The notes beneath the pieces were generated by a model. The model worked only from the letters and a program-made list of their open reading frames with translations, was not told the origin of the DNA and ran no database searches. From Ephemerocybe angulata (lineage: Eukaryota > Basidiomycota > Agaricomycetes > Agaricales > Psathyrellaceae): DNA of 64,000 bases. The stretch's first letter is position 1; each line of letters starts with the position of its first letter. A program made the position numbers and the translations under genes. The stretch is from NCBI GenBank assembly GCA_013368325.1, contig JAACJK010000001.1, positions 1,426,001-1,490,000 on the forward strand, read 5' to 3'. This document shows positions 1-12,000 of this stretch, one piece after another.

Positions 1-1162
1 AAGGTTCATGACTCCATTTCAGCCTTGCGATCTCTTGGCCCTTACATCCCTCCTTGTTGAGGCACCTCTCGATACATACACCACCAATCCCATCAACTTC
101 CAACCCCTTCTCCGAGGATCCCTGACGACACTGGAGCTACACCACAGTCACTCACCAAATCTTACCGCATCCGAGCTCAGAGAAATCTTTGCAGTATGCC
201 CTCGATTATCAACGCTCGTCCTGGGCGGGCTCAGACTTACCGGTGCGCAGGTCCTACAGAAGGAAACACGGGCTCCAATCCTTGCTCCGGCGCTCCGGCG
301 CCTCTCCATCGCCTCCCCAATATGTCATCAAATCAACCCTCATCTGGAGATCCCCTGCACCCCCGAATGCCCATGCATTTTCCGAGATCTCGTCGCCGAC
401 AATCTAGAATATCTCGAGATTGCGGGGAAATCGTCCGATGGGCTTTTTCACCTCGTTCCGCTCATCCTTCGTCAATCCTCTCTTCAACTTCAAGGTCAAC
501 CCAGCTCACAAAATCAAGCCAGTACCGAAAAGGCAAACAACGCTTCTCAAGGGCCTCAGCAAGGTCCTCAGGGCGCCCCTCTTATCCTCGTTCTTAACCT
601 GGGCGAGTATCCTTGGAGCACCTGGGAGCATCAGAGCCCTCAGCACATCCTCAAGGACCTGCCAAGAGGCATTCACTTACACTTCGTCTTGGGACAAGAC
701 CCGACGCCCTTCCAGTTTGAATTGTTCATAACCATGTTCAGCACGTTTTCCGCCACCGTCATTCATTACCCTTCGTCACCGACAACTCAAATTCCACCAT
801 CCCTTCAGGATTCTTGCCATCTGCTTGCAGGGTCAGAGGAATCGATGACTTCACTGGTTCTATTCCCTACCGCGACCAGGGACTCACTCGATAACGACGC
901 CATCCTTAGGACCGTTTTGGAAAACCCCAGGCCTTTCATCAACGGGGACAGAGCTCCATATCTTAACGCACAGGCCATCAACGCTGAGGACTTCTATGAC
1001 TACCCTGGTCTTGAAGATATCGTGTCGGATGATGATGATGATAATGATGATGATGAGCACTATGATTTGGACTATGATATCGATAGGTGGGGCTTCTCAC
1101 CACCATTCGAATATGACAACCACAACGACTTTTTTAATAATTTCAGCGATTCAGACGATTGA
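1..1162 (+). CDS. LRR/F-box-type protein, 3' part (5' end outside window)
   Basis: An open frame of 384 codons from the ATG at 8 runs to a stop at 1162, and the frame is already open at the window edge, so this is probably the end of a longer gene. The first 150 residues have spaced leucines in LRR-like steps (LTTLELHHS, LSTLVLGGLRL, LRRLSIASP, LEYLEIAG), as in the C-terminal part of fungal F-box/LRR proteins. No F-box is visible because the N-terminus is missing. The last 50 residues form an acidic Asp-rich tail encoded partly by a GAT microsatellite near 1029-1056. Substrate-receptor function is an inference from the repeat pattern only. Confidence 0.55.
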   Translation, partial: RFMTPFQPCDLLALTSLLVEAPLDTYTTNPINFQPLLRGSLTTLELHHSHSPNLTASELREIFAVCPRLSTLVLGGLRLTGAQVLQKETRAPILAPALRRLSIASPICHQINPHLEIPCTPECPCIFRDLVADNLEYLEIAGKSSDGLFHLVPLILRQSSLQLQGQPSSQNQASTEKANNASQGPQQGPQGAPLILVLNLGEYPWSTWEHQSPQHILKDLPRGIHLHFVLGQDPTPFQFELFITMFSTFSATVIHYPSSPTTQIPPSLQDSCHLLAGSEESMTSLVLFPTATRDSLDNDAILRTVLENPRPFINGDRAPYLNAQAINAEDFYDYPGLEDIVSDDDDDNDDDEHYDLDYDIDRWGFSPPFEYDNHNDFFNNFSDSDD

Positions 1163-1605
1163 CCGTCAGGAATTAAGAGTCAGAATAGTATACACGGACT
1201 GTTACAGTGCTGAGATTAGCCAAGGAGCTCAGCCTCAATCTTAGCTACTATTGTATGACGAGCGATAGAGATCTTGAATTTCTTGTACCTGTATTACCAG
1301 TGGTCACCAAATACATGCCCATTTCCTGCAAAACTGTCAATTTGAAGTCCGAAGGGCTAAGCGCCCGTCAGCACACATGATCAGGTCACTGCTTGTAAAG
1401 CTATTATTTTGCCACCTTGCCTCATTCCTCAGAACAGTTTCACAGCAAATACATCCAGTTCAGGCATGGCTATACAGATACAACTTCGGCACAGGATCAC
1501 AGATATGCCCTACCTGATTGTGGCCTCTCCAAATCATTACCATGAAGTCAGGGCCACCGTCTTACACTCGTTAAACCCGGGTTCGCCTTCAAATAAGATG
1601 GATAC
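1163..1605. other. Intergenic spacer between convergent genes
   Basis: The sequence separates the 3' ends of the LRR-type gene and the aldo-keto reductase. I see no gene or repeat in it; it should hold both 3' UTRs. Confidence 0.5.
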
Positions 1606-3474
1606 CTAGTTGTGACCAAAGACCCTTTGGGGCTGATACGCGTCTTCGAGCTGCTTGATTTCCTCATCCGTGAGCTTAACATGAATAGCACCTTTTGTTC
1701 AGAAATGCACGTGTCAGTACATCTCAAGCCGGAGTCTTGCGGTCCCACTCACCGAGCAAGTCGTTCAGGTTCTCCAGGGAGGTAGTACCCACAACAGGAG
1801 CCGTGATACCTAAGAACAACAGCGATGTGTGTCAATATACTGCCATGGATGATGGGCGTTAGGCTCCGAGTTCATACCTGGACGAGATAGTACCCAAGCA
1901 AGGGCAATTTGAGCCATGCTGATCCCACGTTTCTTCGCAATGTCCTCAGCCCTGAGGTTGCAATCCTCAGCTCGTATAATCTCGATATGATTATACGGAT
2001 AACATACGATGCCACAATCTTCTCAGTTCCCTCGTTCACGTTATACCCTTTAATCAGTCTACACCGCGCCATGAACACTTCAGAGAATCGTCTATTCGAG
2101 CTGAGCGGGCCATACCTGTCTGTGTTTCCACGTGTCGTTTCTGACTTGAAAGGCCGTGTAAGGAGCCCCCTAGCCAACGGAGACCAGGGAATGGACCCGA
2201 CGCCAAAGTGCTGTACATCGATTGAGATTTTTCCAGAACATGGGGAAAAGGCGACCACACCTTGAGCGTAGGGAACATCTCGCGTTCTTCCTCACGGTAG
2301 ACGAGATTGTAGTGGTTTTGCATTGAGATGAACGGTGTAAGCTTGTTGTAAATAGCATAGTCTAGAGTTGTGTTCAGTAACTGAAATTGGCGTGCCAAAG
2401 TTATCAGCTTACTTTGCATGGCGTGAACTATGATACAGTGTGCATCGTGTTATTAGAATGGACATATAGTCAACGGGCGTACGAAGGCTCCACGCACATT
2501 GGTAGGCATAGCAGGAGGACATGCCGATGTATCTTACATATCCCGCCTTTACGACGTCATGCAGGGCTTGCATCTGGAGGTATCAGTCAGTTTATTCCTT
2601 GAAGGTCTCGTTTCGTATGCCTCACTGTTTCCTCTATAGGGGTATCATAGTCGAAGCGGTGGCCTAGAAGCACCACGGGGTCGGTCCATATGGTCAACGG
2701 GGTTTGAACAAATTAATACACACATTGCAAGACGTCGATGTAGTCCAATTGCAGACGCTCGAGGCTCAGTTTGACGGAGTCGAAGATATGCTGTGGTTGA
2801 GGGTGTGACATAAGGGCACCGAGTATAAGAGGGTCGGTGACTGCGGACCTTTCGGCTTAGACGGTGCTGGTTAACGTATCCACTTGCGTCCAATTCTTCG
2901 GGTTCGCGGAATGGTTGCTCTGAGAAGTCCTTCTTAACGTTAGCGTAAACCTGAGACATTGGCATGAGTGATAGAGAAAGGAATATAGGGCGAGCAGAAG
3001 ACCTTGGTCATCACGACAATTTCCTCTCGTGGTAGCTTGAACTCCTTGATAGCCTTTCCAAGGATCTTCTCGGATACTCCATCCGAGTAGGCCTGTGCAC
3101 ATCAAGAATAATTAACATCCCGAACTTGAACTGCCAAAAGGAAGGCGCCGTTGACTTACATTGGCAGTATCGAATGTGTTGATACCAGCGTCATATCTGT
3201 CAAGGCTTGTTAGATCTTGTATGAAGTCAAATCGGCCTGGCCGGGCTTGACTTACGCTGCTTTGATGTGCTCCAAAGATTCCTCCTCATCTAGCACCCAA
3301 GGTTGCCATTTGGGTGTGCCATAGGACATACAGCCCAGTATGATCTTGGAGACTTTCAGTCCGGAGTTTCCCAGGCGAACTATTCCCGGTGCAGGTACGA
3401 TCAGGGTTGCTCAGAGTAGATGAAGAAAGCTTGGGCGCACCATATTGCATTGAGGTCTTTTGTCCGGGAACCAT
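1606..3474 (-). CDS. Aldo-keto reductase, multi-exon
   Basis: NAD(P)H-dependent carbonyl reductase of the AKR superfamily, resembling fungal aryl-alcohol dehydrogenase/YakC-type enzymes. Reading exons from 3474 downward gives, after an MVPGQKTSMQ start, YVRLGNSGLKVSKIILGCMS, then YGTPKWQPWVLDEEES, INTFDTAN, YSDGVSEKILGKAIKEF, VVMTK, LQLDYIDVLQ, HRFDYDTP, then ISMQNHYNLVYREEEREMF, GSIPWSPLARGLLTRPF, and the end TDEEIKQLEDAYQPQRVFGHN. The catalytic tetrad is visible as Asp (FDTAN), Tyr (YSDG), Lys (MTK) and His (HRFD). The first intron (about 62 nt, GTGCGC...TAG) falls inside the Val of YVRLGN, which fixes the 5' end well. Introns of 50-70 nt interrupt the gene many times; I did not resolve every junction. 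The physiological substrate cannot be told from sequence. Confidence 0.85.
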
Positions 3475-5173
3475 GATCTCTAATCAAGGAGGAAGTTGAA
3501 GTGAGCTTGCACTGAAGAAGAGCAACCCCCCTAAACCTTTATCTATCTCTTTAGGAGAAGATCGACATCTATCATTCGTCATCGTTCGGCAACTTCTCCT
3601 ATGTCACAATTCGATCGTAGTACGACGCGCGTGACCCCTCTATGCTGAGCGCTTCAAGTTATAGGGCGTCTAGGAAGGTTCAGCCTGTGCCGAGTTTACT
3701 GTACTCTGGAAAATGCGTACATGCTCCTATTACGGGCGTTCCCAGGAATCCCAACGCCGTCAGCTCATACCCGTCACAAGAAGATAAGCAAGGTTTTGGA
3801 ACTCACGCACAGCTACTGTGGACAATCGCTATCTCGAAAACGAGTTAGATGTTAGGCCGATATGGCTTATCAAGTGAACTGAACAACCCCGTGCGTCGGT
3901 TTCATTGAATATGGTACTGGCACAAACGCAAAGCACAACTATGCACGCATGAGGCTAGAAGGGAGTAAACCCGGGTGTGAAGAAAGAGCGACACTGCGCA
4001 TCCCCAGGCTTTGGACGGAGGTCCAGATGCTCATCTTCATGAGAGCACCACGACTTGGAGGCGGAAAGTTTAGCTCTCGATCCGAGTCGGGCAGGATAGA
4101 TATGAGGTCCAAAACGGCGAAAACTTCTTCATAACATTAAGGGTATGTGGCCGTGGTACCGAGTGACAGGTCTACTGCGAGACGTGCGACCAGAACGGAT
4201 TTGTTTCGAAGACTTTCTTGGAGGAGCGGGGACACTGGGAGATAGACTTCAACGAATTGACGCCCGTTGGCCAAAGTCAGGGATGGCGTTCAGTTTCAAG
4301 TTCAATAACTGCAACTTGAAGCAAACGCCGTTCGGCGTTTGGCCCATCAAAATGGTCCGACACCGACCGGATCCCACCGGAGTTTCCGGCCTCAGGCGGC
4401 CCTCAAACAGATGGCACTTCATGAATCTCCCTCCGCATCACCCTCCTTCTCAGTCGTATTATCAGGGTCATCTAGCAATCTGAAGTATTAACGATGGTTA
4501 CCAAAGCATATCCATACAGAAAGCGAACGCTGTGAGTACAGAGCAAAGTCCTCCGGCTCGGAAACTTGGGAGGATAACAATTCAAAAGGAATATTCCACA
4601 TACCCTCCAGCTTCCATGCTAACCGGTTTGCCTTTGGACCAGTGCCCTTGCCTTCATGCTCGTCACTCACAGGAAGGAACCCTTCTTGCGGCTCGCACAA
4701 CAGGTCAAGCCATGTGTGTGCTCAAGACGTACAACTTACCGAGACACAATGTCATTGTGTCTCGGTAAGTTGTACGTCTTGAGCACAGCGCAGCGCACAT
4801 AGAGGGAGACGGAGGTTCACGTCCAACGCTCACTCCTCAACTTGGATAAAACTGATAGTGTCAAAGGGAGCACCCCAGCCAGAGCGGACCCCGTTAACCA
4901 TCTTCCGCACAGACTCACTCCTGATGTCCATATGTCGCCGAAAGACAGTTACTCCAGCGACCGACCCAGGTCGATCAGCACTCTCGGATTAAGATACGCT
5001 ATCCTGACCTCGATACCCGAAGGGAACCGTTGCGGTCACTTTGTCTACGGAGTTCTGGGGCCTTTCTCCGTCCTGCTTTTCCCTCATGGGGTGGCCCCTG
5101 TTCCTCTTATGACCAAAGGTATTCTATAAAGGTAAGGATTGTCCCGTATTCTTTCCCCAGTACCTTCAGCGCT
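3475..5173. other. Gene-poor spacer
   Basis: About 1.7 kb between the divergent starts of the aldo-keto reductase and the TmpA-like gene. Short open frames exist but none has recognisable domains or plausible splice structure. The only clear structure is the palindrome at 4717-4787. Confidence 0.5.
4717..4787. repeat. Perfect 71-bp palindrome
   Basis: The stretch is a perfect inverted repeat: two 35-nt arms around one central base (T4752), starting TGTGCTCAAGACG and ending CGTCTTGAGCACA. Symmetry stops at 4716/4788. It lies about 390 bp upstream of the TmpA-like start codon. Confidence 0.95.
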
Positions 5174-6306
5174 ATGTCTTCTCCCATCATAATAGGACTA
5201 AACGGTCCTGACTCCAACACCTCAACTGGTATGTGCATGCCTATGGATATGGCTCCATTCCTGAATATTGTCTCTAGATTCCAACACCCAGTCTTTTGCA
5301 TCCAGCCTTGAGAGTATCAGTGCGGCGAAGCCGAAGCCTGCTTTGATTGAAGCGGATAGAAGCCTCCTGCCTGAGAAGACTGGCAATAGGGTCACTCGCT
5401 ACTTGAATTGTAGGTCGATCGAACAATCCGATATGTCCTACCACTCATCAACAAATTGTTGCAGTCAACTTTCTTACAGCTTACAGGAAGCTTTTCTCAG
5501 TTATCTTTGCTGCAAATCTCTCTGCCCTAGTTGCCTTCTGTGTCAAGACAAAGGGAGCGCCAGCGGCCTCCGATGTCGCCTCTGCAACCTCCGTGAACCT
5601 CATGGTCGCCCTCCTCTTTCGCCAGGAAAATGTTGTAAATCTTGTTTACGAGATCGCCGTCGCCGTGCCCCATTCCTTCCCACTGTGGTTCCGGAGGAGG
5701 ATGGCGAAAGTCTTCCATTATGGTGGTGTCCACAGCGGGTGTGGTACCGCCGCCGTCGTATGGTTCATCCTCTACACCGCACTCATCACGAAGAATTTCA
5801 TCCGGAGTCGCGACCACGATTCCCTCGCCAACCTAATCATGTCGTACCTCCTAGTTACCCTCCTGTGCACCATCCTCGCCGCCGCACACCCCAAATTCCG
5901 CGTCATGTTTCACGACTATTTCGAGGCAGGACACCGCTTCGCAGGCTGGTCGGCCCTCATAATTTTTTGGATCCACAATATCCTCGACGCCAATGTCGAG
6001 AGAAAACTCAGAGGAGTTCCCCTGGGGACTTACATTATCCACAGCCCCAATTTCTGGTGCTTCTTGATATCCACCGGCTGCACCTTCCTTTCCTGGTCCC
6101 GCTTTCGACGCCGCGAAGTCATCCCTGAATATCTCTCCGACCATGTCATCCGCCTCCACTTCAACTATCGCCCCATGCAACCCTTCTACGGCCTGAAGGT
6201 TTCTACCAGACCCCTTATGGAGTGGCACGCGTTCGCCACCATCCCTGACGAGGACGAGAACGGGACGATCAACGGGTTCTCCGTGGTTGTCTCGAACGCT
6301 GGAGAT
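5174..6306 (+). pseudogene. TmpA-like membrane flavoprotein, 5' part, interrupted by the KDZ element
   Basis: First 343 codons of an integral membrane protein of the fungal TmpA family (described in Aspergillus nidulans as a membrane flavoprotein affecting development; identified here from recalled family motifs). Exons are 5174-5228, 5278-5409 and 5465-6306, with GT...AG introns between; they begin MSSPIIIGLNGPDSNTST. Several transmembrane helices follow (VIFAANLSALVAF, AAVVWFILYTALI, MSYLLVTLLCTILAAA, FAGWSALIIFWIHNIL, FWCFLISTGCTFLSW), then the start of the reductase-like half (EWHAFATIPDEDENGTINGF, SVVVSNAGD). Coding stops being homologous exactly at 6306, where the element starts; a foreign stop follows within a few codons (6325-6327). 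The exon total of 1,029 nt is a whole number of codons. The rest of the gene is at 24817-25248. Confidence 0.88.
6300..6306. repeat. Left target-site duplication TGGAGAT
   Basis: TGGAGAT at 6300-6306 is repeated exactly at 24810-24816. The two copies flank the element's termini and belong to the same codons (Gly-Asp) of the split host gene. The base before each copy differs (C and G), so the duplication is 7 bp, or 8 bp with one mismatch. Confidence 0.85.
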
Positions 6307-6332
6307 CAGCGGATCCTGTCGGAATAATGCAC
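6307..6332 (+). repeat. Left terminal inverted repeat of the KDZ element
   Basis: 26 bp starting CAGCGGATC, then CTGTCG, GAA and TAATGCAC. Reverse-complementing 24784-24809 gives the same layout, CACCTGTAT, CTGTCG, ACG, TAATGCAC, with 18 of 26 identities. Confidence 0.8.
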
Positions 6333-6400
6333 AAGTAACATCAGTCGATGTATTTCCAGTTGTGCACAATTGACCATGATCATTGTCCACACCCAAATAA

Positions 6401-7105
6401 GGCATGTGCTCATGGACCGCGCGCCCAATCTGTGCGCAACAATGACACCACACCCCCCGGACACAAAATCGCACCTCTGCACATGCTCACGCGCGCCCAA
6501 TCGGTGCGCAACAATGACACCACTCCCCCCGGCACAAAATCGCACCTCTGCACATGCTCACGCGCGCCCAATCGGTGCGCAACAATGACACCACACCCCC
6601 CGGACACAAAATCGCACCTCTGCACATGCTCACGCGCGCCCAATCGGTGCGCAACAATGACACCACTCCCCCGGACACAAAATCGCACCTCTGCACATGC
6701 TCACGCGCGCCCAATCGGTGCGCAACAATGACACCACTCCCCCGGCACAAAATCGCACCTCTGCACATGCTCACGCGCGCCCAATCGGTGCGCAACAATG
6801 ACACCACTCCCCCCGGCACAAAATCGCACCTCTGCACATGCTCACGCGCGCCCAGTCGGTGCGCAACAATGACACCACTCCCCCCGGCACAAAATCGCAC
6901 CTCTGCACATGCTCACGCGCGCCCAATCGGTGCGCAACAATGACACCACTCCCCCCGGCACAAAATCACACCTCTGCACATGCTCACGCGCGCCCAATCG
7001 GTGCGCTACAATGACACCACTCCCCCCGGCACAAAATCGCACCTCTGCACCCCACTCCCCCCGGTACAAAATCGCACCTCTGCACATGCTCACGCGCGCC
7101 CCAAT
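6401..7105 (+). repeat. Left subterminal tandem array, about 71-bp unit, 9 copies
   Basis: Nine copies of GTGCGC(A/T)ACAATGACACC start at 6432, 6504, 6575, 6647, 6719, 6789, 6859, 6930 and 7001, so units are 70-72 bp and nearly identical. Each unit also holds CACTCCCCCCGGCACAAAA and GCACATGCTCACGCGCG. A shortened unit follows at 7045-7105. Long open frames across it on both strands are a by-product of the repeat and not genes. Confidence 0.95.
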
Positions 7106-7984
7106 AACACCTCTCTCCACCTCCCGCTCGCCAATCTATGCATGGCAATAACACCATTTCTCAGTCGTCCCTCGCCGCCTCTTCCATGAGTAATCACACC
7201 TCACACCTCCTCTCCTTCGCGATCTTCGTGTAGCACGCCATCACACCTCTTTCTGCCCCATACTCGGCTCATCCATGCGCAATTCACACCTCTCTTCACT
7301 TACGCTAGCCTCATCTGTGTGCGAAAATTACACCACGCTCCAGCCCCCTGCACACGGCAATGCTACCACTCTCTACACCTATCTCCGCCCTGCCCTCTTT
7401 CAAAATTCCTCTGCCTCTGCGCATAACATAACACCAATGCCCATCGTTTTCCTCGTATATGGGGGAATTATGAGTATATGTGCCTCCGTACATGTGAGTT
7501 GCACCCTTCCTCACCCCTGTCCAGACCATTGCTCCGAATTGCAAGTCAGATTGAATACACCAATCATCTTTAGTTGCAGCACACGTGGAGTCAATCAGGA
7601 CGTCCCCTAAATGATGAACCGGGCGCCAATTATGATTCCGCGCTCCCCGTAAAGTGAGCCGAATAAGGCGCTTCCTTTCGAACTTAAGATATAACAGGAT
7701 ATAACCCTTATACAATGAGTCCAAAATATATATTTGTAAGGAATATAAACCCTTGTACGTGCTCATGAATGCCAATACATTCTAACAATAAAATGGGCGC
7801 TTAAACAAGCGCCAACACCTTCAGCGTTCACTTCCTGCCCACGCGCCGTGAATTTGTGCTTGTTTGGCTTTCTCCTGGTAGACATCTGTGAGTGGATACA
7901 TTCTATTCGGCTCGAAGGCGGTTCGTGAGACGTCGGCATACATTGATATAAGCGACGATTTTTACTGAACCTGCCACCCCTAAT
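7106..7984. repeat. Decayed continuation of the left array and promoter-side spacer
   Basis: From 7106 to about 7440 short echoes of the array persist (CAATAACACC, GCAATTCACACCTC, ATCACACCTC) at irregular spacing, which suggests old, diverged units at the inner edge. From about 7440 to 7984 I see no gene or repeat. Confidence 0.5.
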
Positions 7985-8802
7985 ATGCCCACCCAACGCC
8001 CGTCTAAAGCCAAAGCTGCACCCATAAGACGCCGATCGAAGGCCCAAGCACCACCCAAAAAGGGACCATCCGAATATCACTCTCCACCTGAGGAACAGTA
8101 CGAAATCCGATGGCATGACGAGGACAATGGCCTCACAGTCTGGAACGACCCGGCGGCCTTCCGGGAGTGGTTATGGAGGTCAACAAAGGAGTCACAGGAG
8201 AGGGATAGCAGAGAGATGCGAGAGCGGCGGGAGAGGCATGACAAAGGCGAGTATACCGAGGACGAGGAGGACGATGAAGACGACGAAGAGAGAAGCGATG
8301 GGGGCGATGGGGGCGACGTTGCTGGTGCATTCGGCGAGGTCGAAAGTGGTAGATGCGGGAAGGTAGATGAAGATATCAAGCTGTTGTGGGCACAAGCTGG
8401 GCTATCCACTGAGGGTTTTGGACAATTCTTGTGCGTGTCTATGAGTCCAGTCCTTCTCGCCGGGTTTAAACTCGAATTACCAGGCAAAGGTGCGTTGACG
8501 AATACCACACCCACTCTGCATCAGCCACGGAGCCCCACGCTCTCGACTCCTACCCACAACCTAAAATGAGCGTAAAGGGATTTCAACAAACCATCGGGGC
8601 GAATGAATCTACGGTATCCAAGATCGATGAAGCCCGAGACTCAGCAAGAGAGGGAAGACAGAAATGTAAGAAGAAGAAAGTGCGACGTGCTGCTCAAAGT
8701 CCAGTTTTCGCACCACCCCGAAGGTCAGGATTGCGCGCTTCAGAGCTCCTCGTGCAGACCGAGCGTGCTGTGAAGGCATACAGGATTGGTAGCAACATGT
8801 AG
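7985..8802 (+). CDS. Small acidic hypothetical protein, KDZ cargo
   Basis: Not a family of known function. The first frame starts with a basic Pro/Lys/Arg-rich tail (MPTQRPSKAKAAPIRRRSKA), then EQYEIRWHDEDNGLTVWNDP, AAFREWLW, a charged Arg/Glu helix, an Asp/Glu stretch, and IKLLWAQAGLSTEGFGQFL. A donor-like GTGCGT follows near 8431 and a second frame (VKGFQQTIGANESTV, EGRQKCKKKKVRR) runs to a stop at 8802, so the gene is probably spliced. I could not fix the intron ends. The WHDED...WNDP...FREWLW block resembles short proteins that I recall near transposons in mushroom genomes; that link is from memory. Confidence 0.5.
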
Positions 8803-9094
8803 TAGAAGTCGAGAACATACTTTCCACCGCGCTATGGAAACATGCACACCTTATTCAATACTTCTCATCGAAATGAAGTCCATAGTCCCTTTCCCCCCCG
8901 GGGAAAGGGACTACCAAAACCTATTCACAAAGTACGTACACATACGTACATGCACACACGATTAAGCTACTGTCCGTACTACAACACAATGATTGGAGAG
9001 CAGGGGTATCAAAACAACAATCAGTCTCTAAATTCGGGCCCTGGTGTTAACGATCAATACTTTAGAACCCGGTAACATTTGAATATGCAAGTAC

Positions 9095-12000
9095 TCACCT
9101 CTTTGTCCCTCGCTGCGCTTCTAGACCCTCCGAACCACGACGCTTTGCTGGGGGAGATGGTGTATACTTGAGAAGCTCACTCAGGCAAAGACTAACGTCC
9201 TCAATGATGGCGTTCCATGCTTCGCGCGAGTCCTCTTCATACATTCCAACTTCCTTCAACGTTAGTCGTCCCCACCATAGTAGAAGCATCATCATTGCGA
9301 TAAATCCGTTAGGCCCCGACTTACGAATGTCACTCCAGGTTTGAATAGACGAGGTCGGCGTTGAGTAGATGGGTAATGGAAGTGGCCCAGTTGAGGAACG
9401 GAAATCAGGTTGGATTGACGACCACCATTTGGTAATCGCGATGCCAATATCGACGGGGTCCGCGATGAATGGAGGCTTGTCGTGTTGCCGAACCCCTCGT
9501 ACAGCCTTATTCGTCCACTTCGCCCATTCCTCTGGCCTTTGCTTGACTGGAAGTACACCCTAAAGGCCATGATCAGAACGAGTCGGTATGTTTTGGACAT
9601 GACGTGCTTGCATACCTTCGAAAGTCTTCCAAACCCAAGATTTGTCTCCAGGGTGACCCACTTTCCAAGAAGCTCCATCCACCTATCGCCGAGGTTCTGC
9701 TGACAGAGATCATCAACCGCCAGGCTGAACCAGGCCGGTGGGTTGTTCTCGTCATGGTTCTCCTTATTTGAAACCGGGACAGTCGTGACGTTGTACCCGA
9801 TCATTTGCTGCTTCTCAAGGCGTGTTGAGGGTACAGCAGGACGGCTCGAACGGCGAAAACTGCCGTCTTCCAACGAGCTTGAGGCTGCGTTGAGCTGAGG
9901 GAGACGAGGTCTCGAGGCATTGGGGATCGTCTGTGCGGTTGAGCCAGGATTGGGGGGTTGAGGCTCTGTGGTGAGGGATGAAGGGGGGAGATTCGAAGTG
10001 TCGTTGACGGGAGAAGTAGGATTTTGTGGCAGCGGCGGCTGCGGCGGATCGAGCGAAGAACCGGCGGTGACAGGAGGGGTTGGGTGTTCTAGTGGTTGGA
10101 CGTTCGGCGATGGTGCGGGGGACATGTCCATATCGAAGTCGAATAGTCCATCATCTTGGAACGACACATGTTCCTTTGGTGAACCTGCAGCCGACGATAG
10201 ACTGTTCGACGGAGGGATTGAATGAGTGAGATCATGTGGGCTGGGAGTAGAGAGGACGTGCTTGGGCACCACTTGCGAGATTGGCGCAGACAGTTGAACC
10301 GATGATCGAACCTCGGAATTCGATCCAAGGTTCAAGTTCGCTTCCATAGAGAAGACGTCAGTGAACTGCTGACCATCAGGTAGACTCCTGATCGGAGCCA
10401 GGTCATTTTCACCGTCGTTATAGTCGGGCAGAGAATAGCGAGCGTAGTGGGGCTTACGACTCTTAGGCGGCGTGATAATACGAAAGGGAGTCAATCGCTT
10501 AGAGTTCTCCAGAGATCCCGTAGGAGGCGTTGAACTGAGTTGGAAGTGTTGCGCGCTCAAAGTCGAAAGTGCTGGAGTCGGGGACGAGGGGAAGGACCGC
10601 AGGGAGGGGGAAGATGTGCCTAGGCAGCTTGGGGTGAAAGGCTCACCGCCCAAACCGGAAGATCCAAAAGAAGACGACGTTCCGCCAGGCGATCCGCCTG
10701 TCGACAATAGAGAAGACCGCTTCTTCAAGGAGAGATTAATCCAGGAAGGATCGAAGTTCTCCCAAGTCTCTGGTTATGATATCAGCTGGATATATCAATG
10801 ATAAGGAAATGGCACCCACTCGATGCTGGACTCCAACCTGTTGAAGGAGGTGGAATTCCTTCAAACCGAATATCGTCTAAGTGATAAAGATCTTGCCCAG
10901 TTAATGCCGACAGATACCTACTGCGATCTGGGGTTCCAAATCGCAGGGCGGGTTGGGGGGCGACACCCAGTGCGTTGTGTGGCATAGGTTGTGGGTGGGT
11001 ATAATCCGTCTGTTGAGGATATGTAGTCTGGAGCGATAGATTCTGAGGGTGCGGTAGGTCAGAAATAGACTGCGAAGGTGGAGGTGTTGGATTCTGAGGT
11101 GTATTTGAAGGGGGTGCCTGCCGAGCCGACAAATGCGAGGGACGAGATATCACGAGTTTAGGAGATCGAGTCGGTCGAGGTGGCTCTAGAGACCCAAATG
11201 GCTTTGAGAGCGGCTGAGACGAAGTAGGGTACAGTTGCCAAGGAGGTACACCTTGTGGGGGTGGTTCCTGAGACGTCGAGGCTGGCGTAGGAACCTCTTG
11301 ACGTTCGGATCGTTCTGAGAATGAGGCGGAAGCCTCGACAGCCAACGCACCAGGTATCGGCCGTAAAACAGCGGCTACCTGTGTCGTAGAATGGGATACG
11401 ACTGCATGATTACGCAGGTGAGCGCCCGACTCTAAAGACCCAAATGGCTTTGAGAGCGGCTGAGACGACGTAGGGTACAGTCGCCAAGGAGGTACACCTT
11501 GTGGGGGTGGTTCCTGAGACGTCGAGGCTGGCGTAGGAACCTCTTGTTGTGGAGATGGACGTTCGGATCGTTCTGAGTATGAGGGGGAAGCCTCGACAGC
11601 CAACGCACTAGGTATCGGCCGTAAAACAGGGGCTACTTGTGTCGTAGAACGGGATACGACTGCATGATTACGCAGGTGAGCGCCCGATGGATGGTTCTCC
11701 TTGGTTTTCTCGTGTGGCGGCGGGTTCATGGCTGATGCGACTGGAGATTCATGGGAGGCGTCTGGTGATTTCGGTGGTCCGCCCTCTACACGCGGATCCT
11801 TCGATGACCCAGAGGTTGAAGTCCCTGAAGGTTCGGCGTCGACCTCAAGGTCCAACATGGCCTCTAAAGATGCTATAGGTACCGAATCAGACTATCGCCC
11901 GGCGAGCCGTCAAAACATTGGCGTACCGTCTGCTGATTTGGGAGAGCTCCGCTCCGCATCATCCTCTGCCTTGGCCACCAGAGACCGCTTCTCGCACACC

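Noticed and set aside
6401..7105. Array regular enough to suggest CRISPR
   Set aside because: Units of 70-72 bp are repeated whole, without unique spacers, and the genome is eukaryotic with KDZ context.
6348..7120. Overlapping open frames across the left array on both strands
   Set aside because: They only translate the tandem repeat (RPIGAQQ-like and LRTDWAR-like periods) and arise because the unit is stop-free in several frames. The right array gives the same effect.
8077..8514. Ser-rich 145-codon frame on the minus strand
   Set aside because: Antisense of the acidic GAG/GAC-rich coding stretch at 7985-8570.
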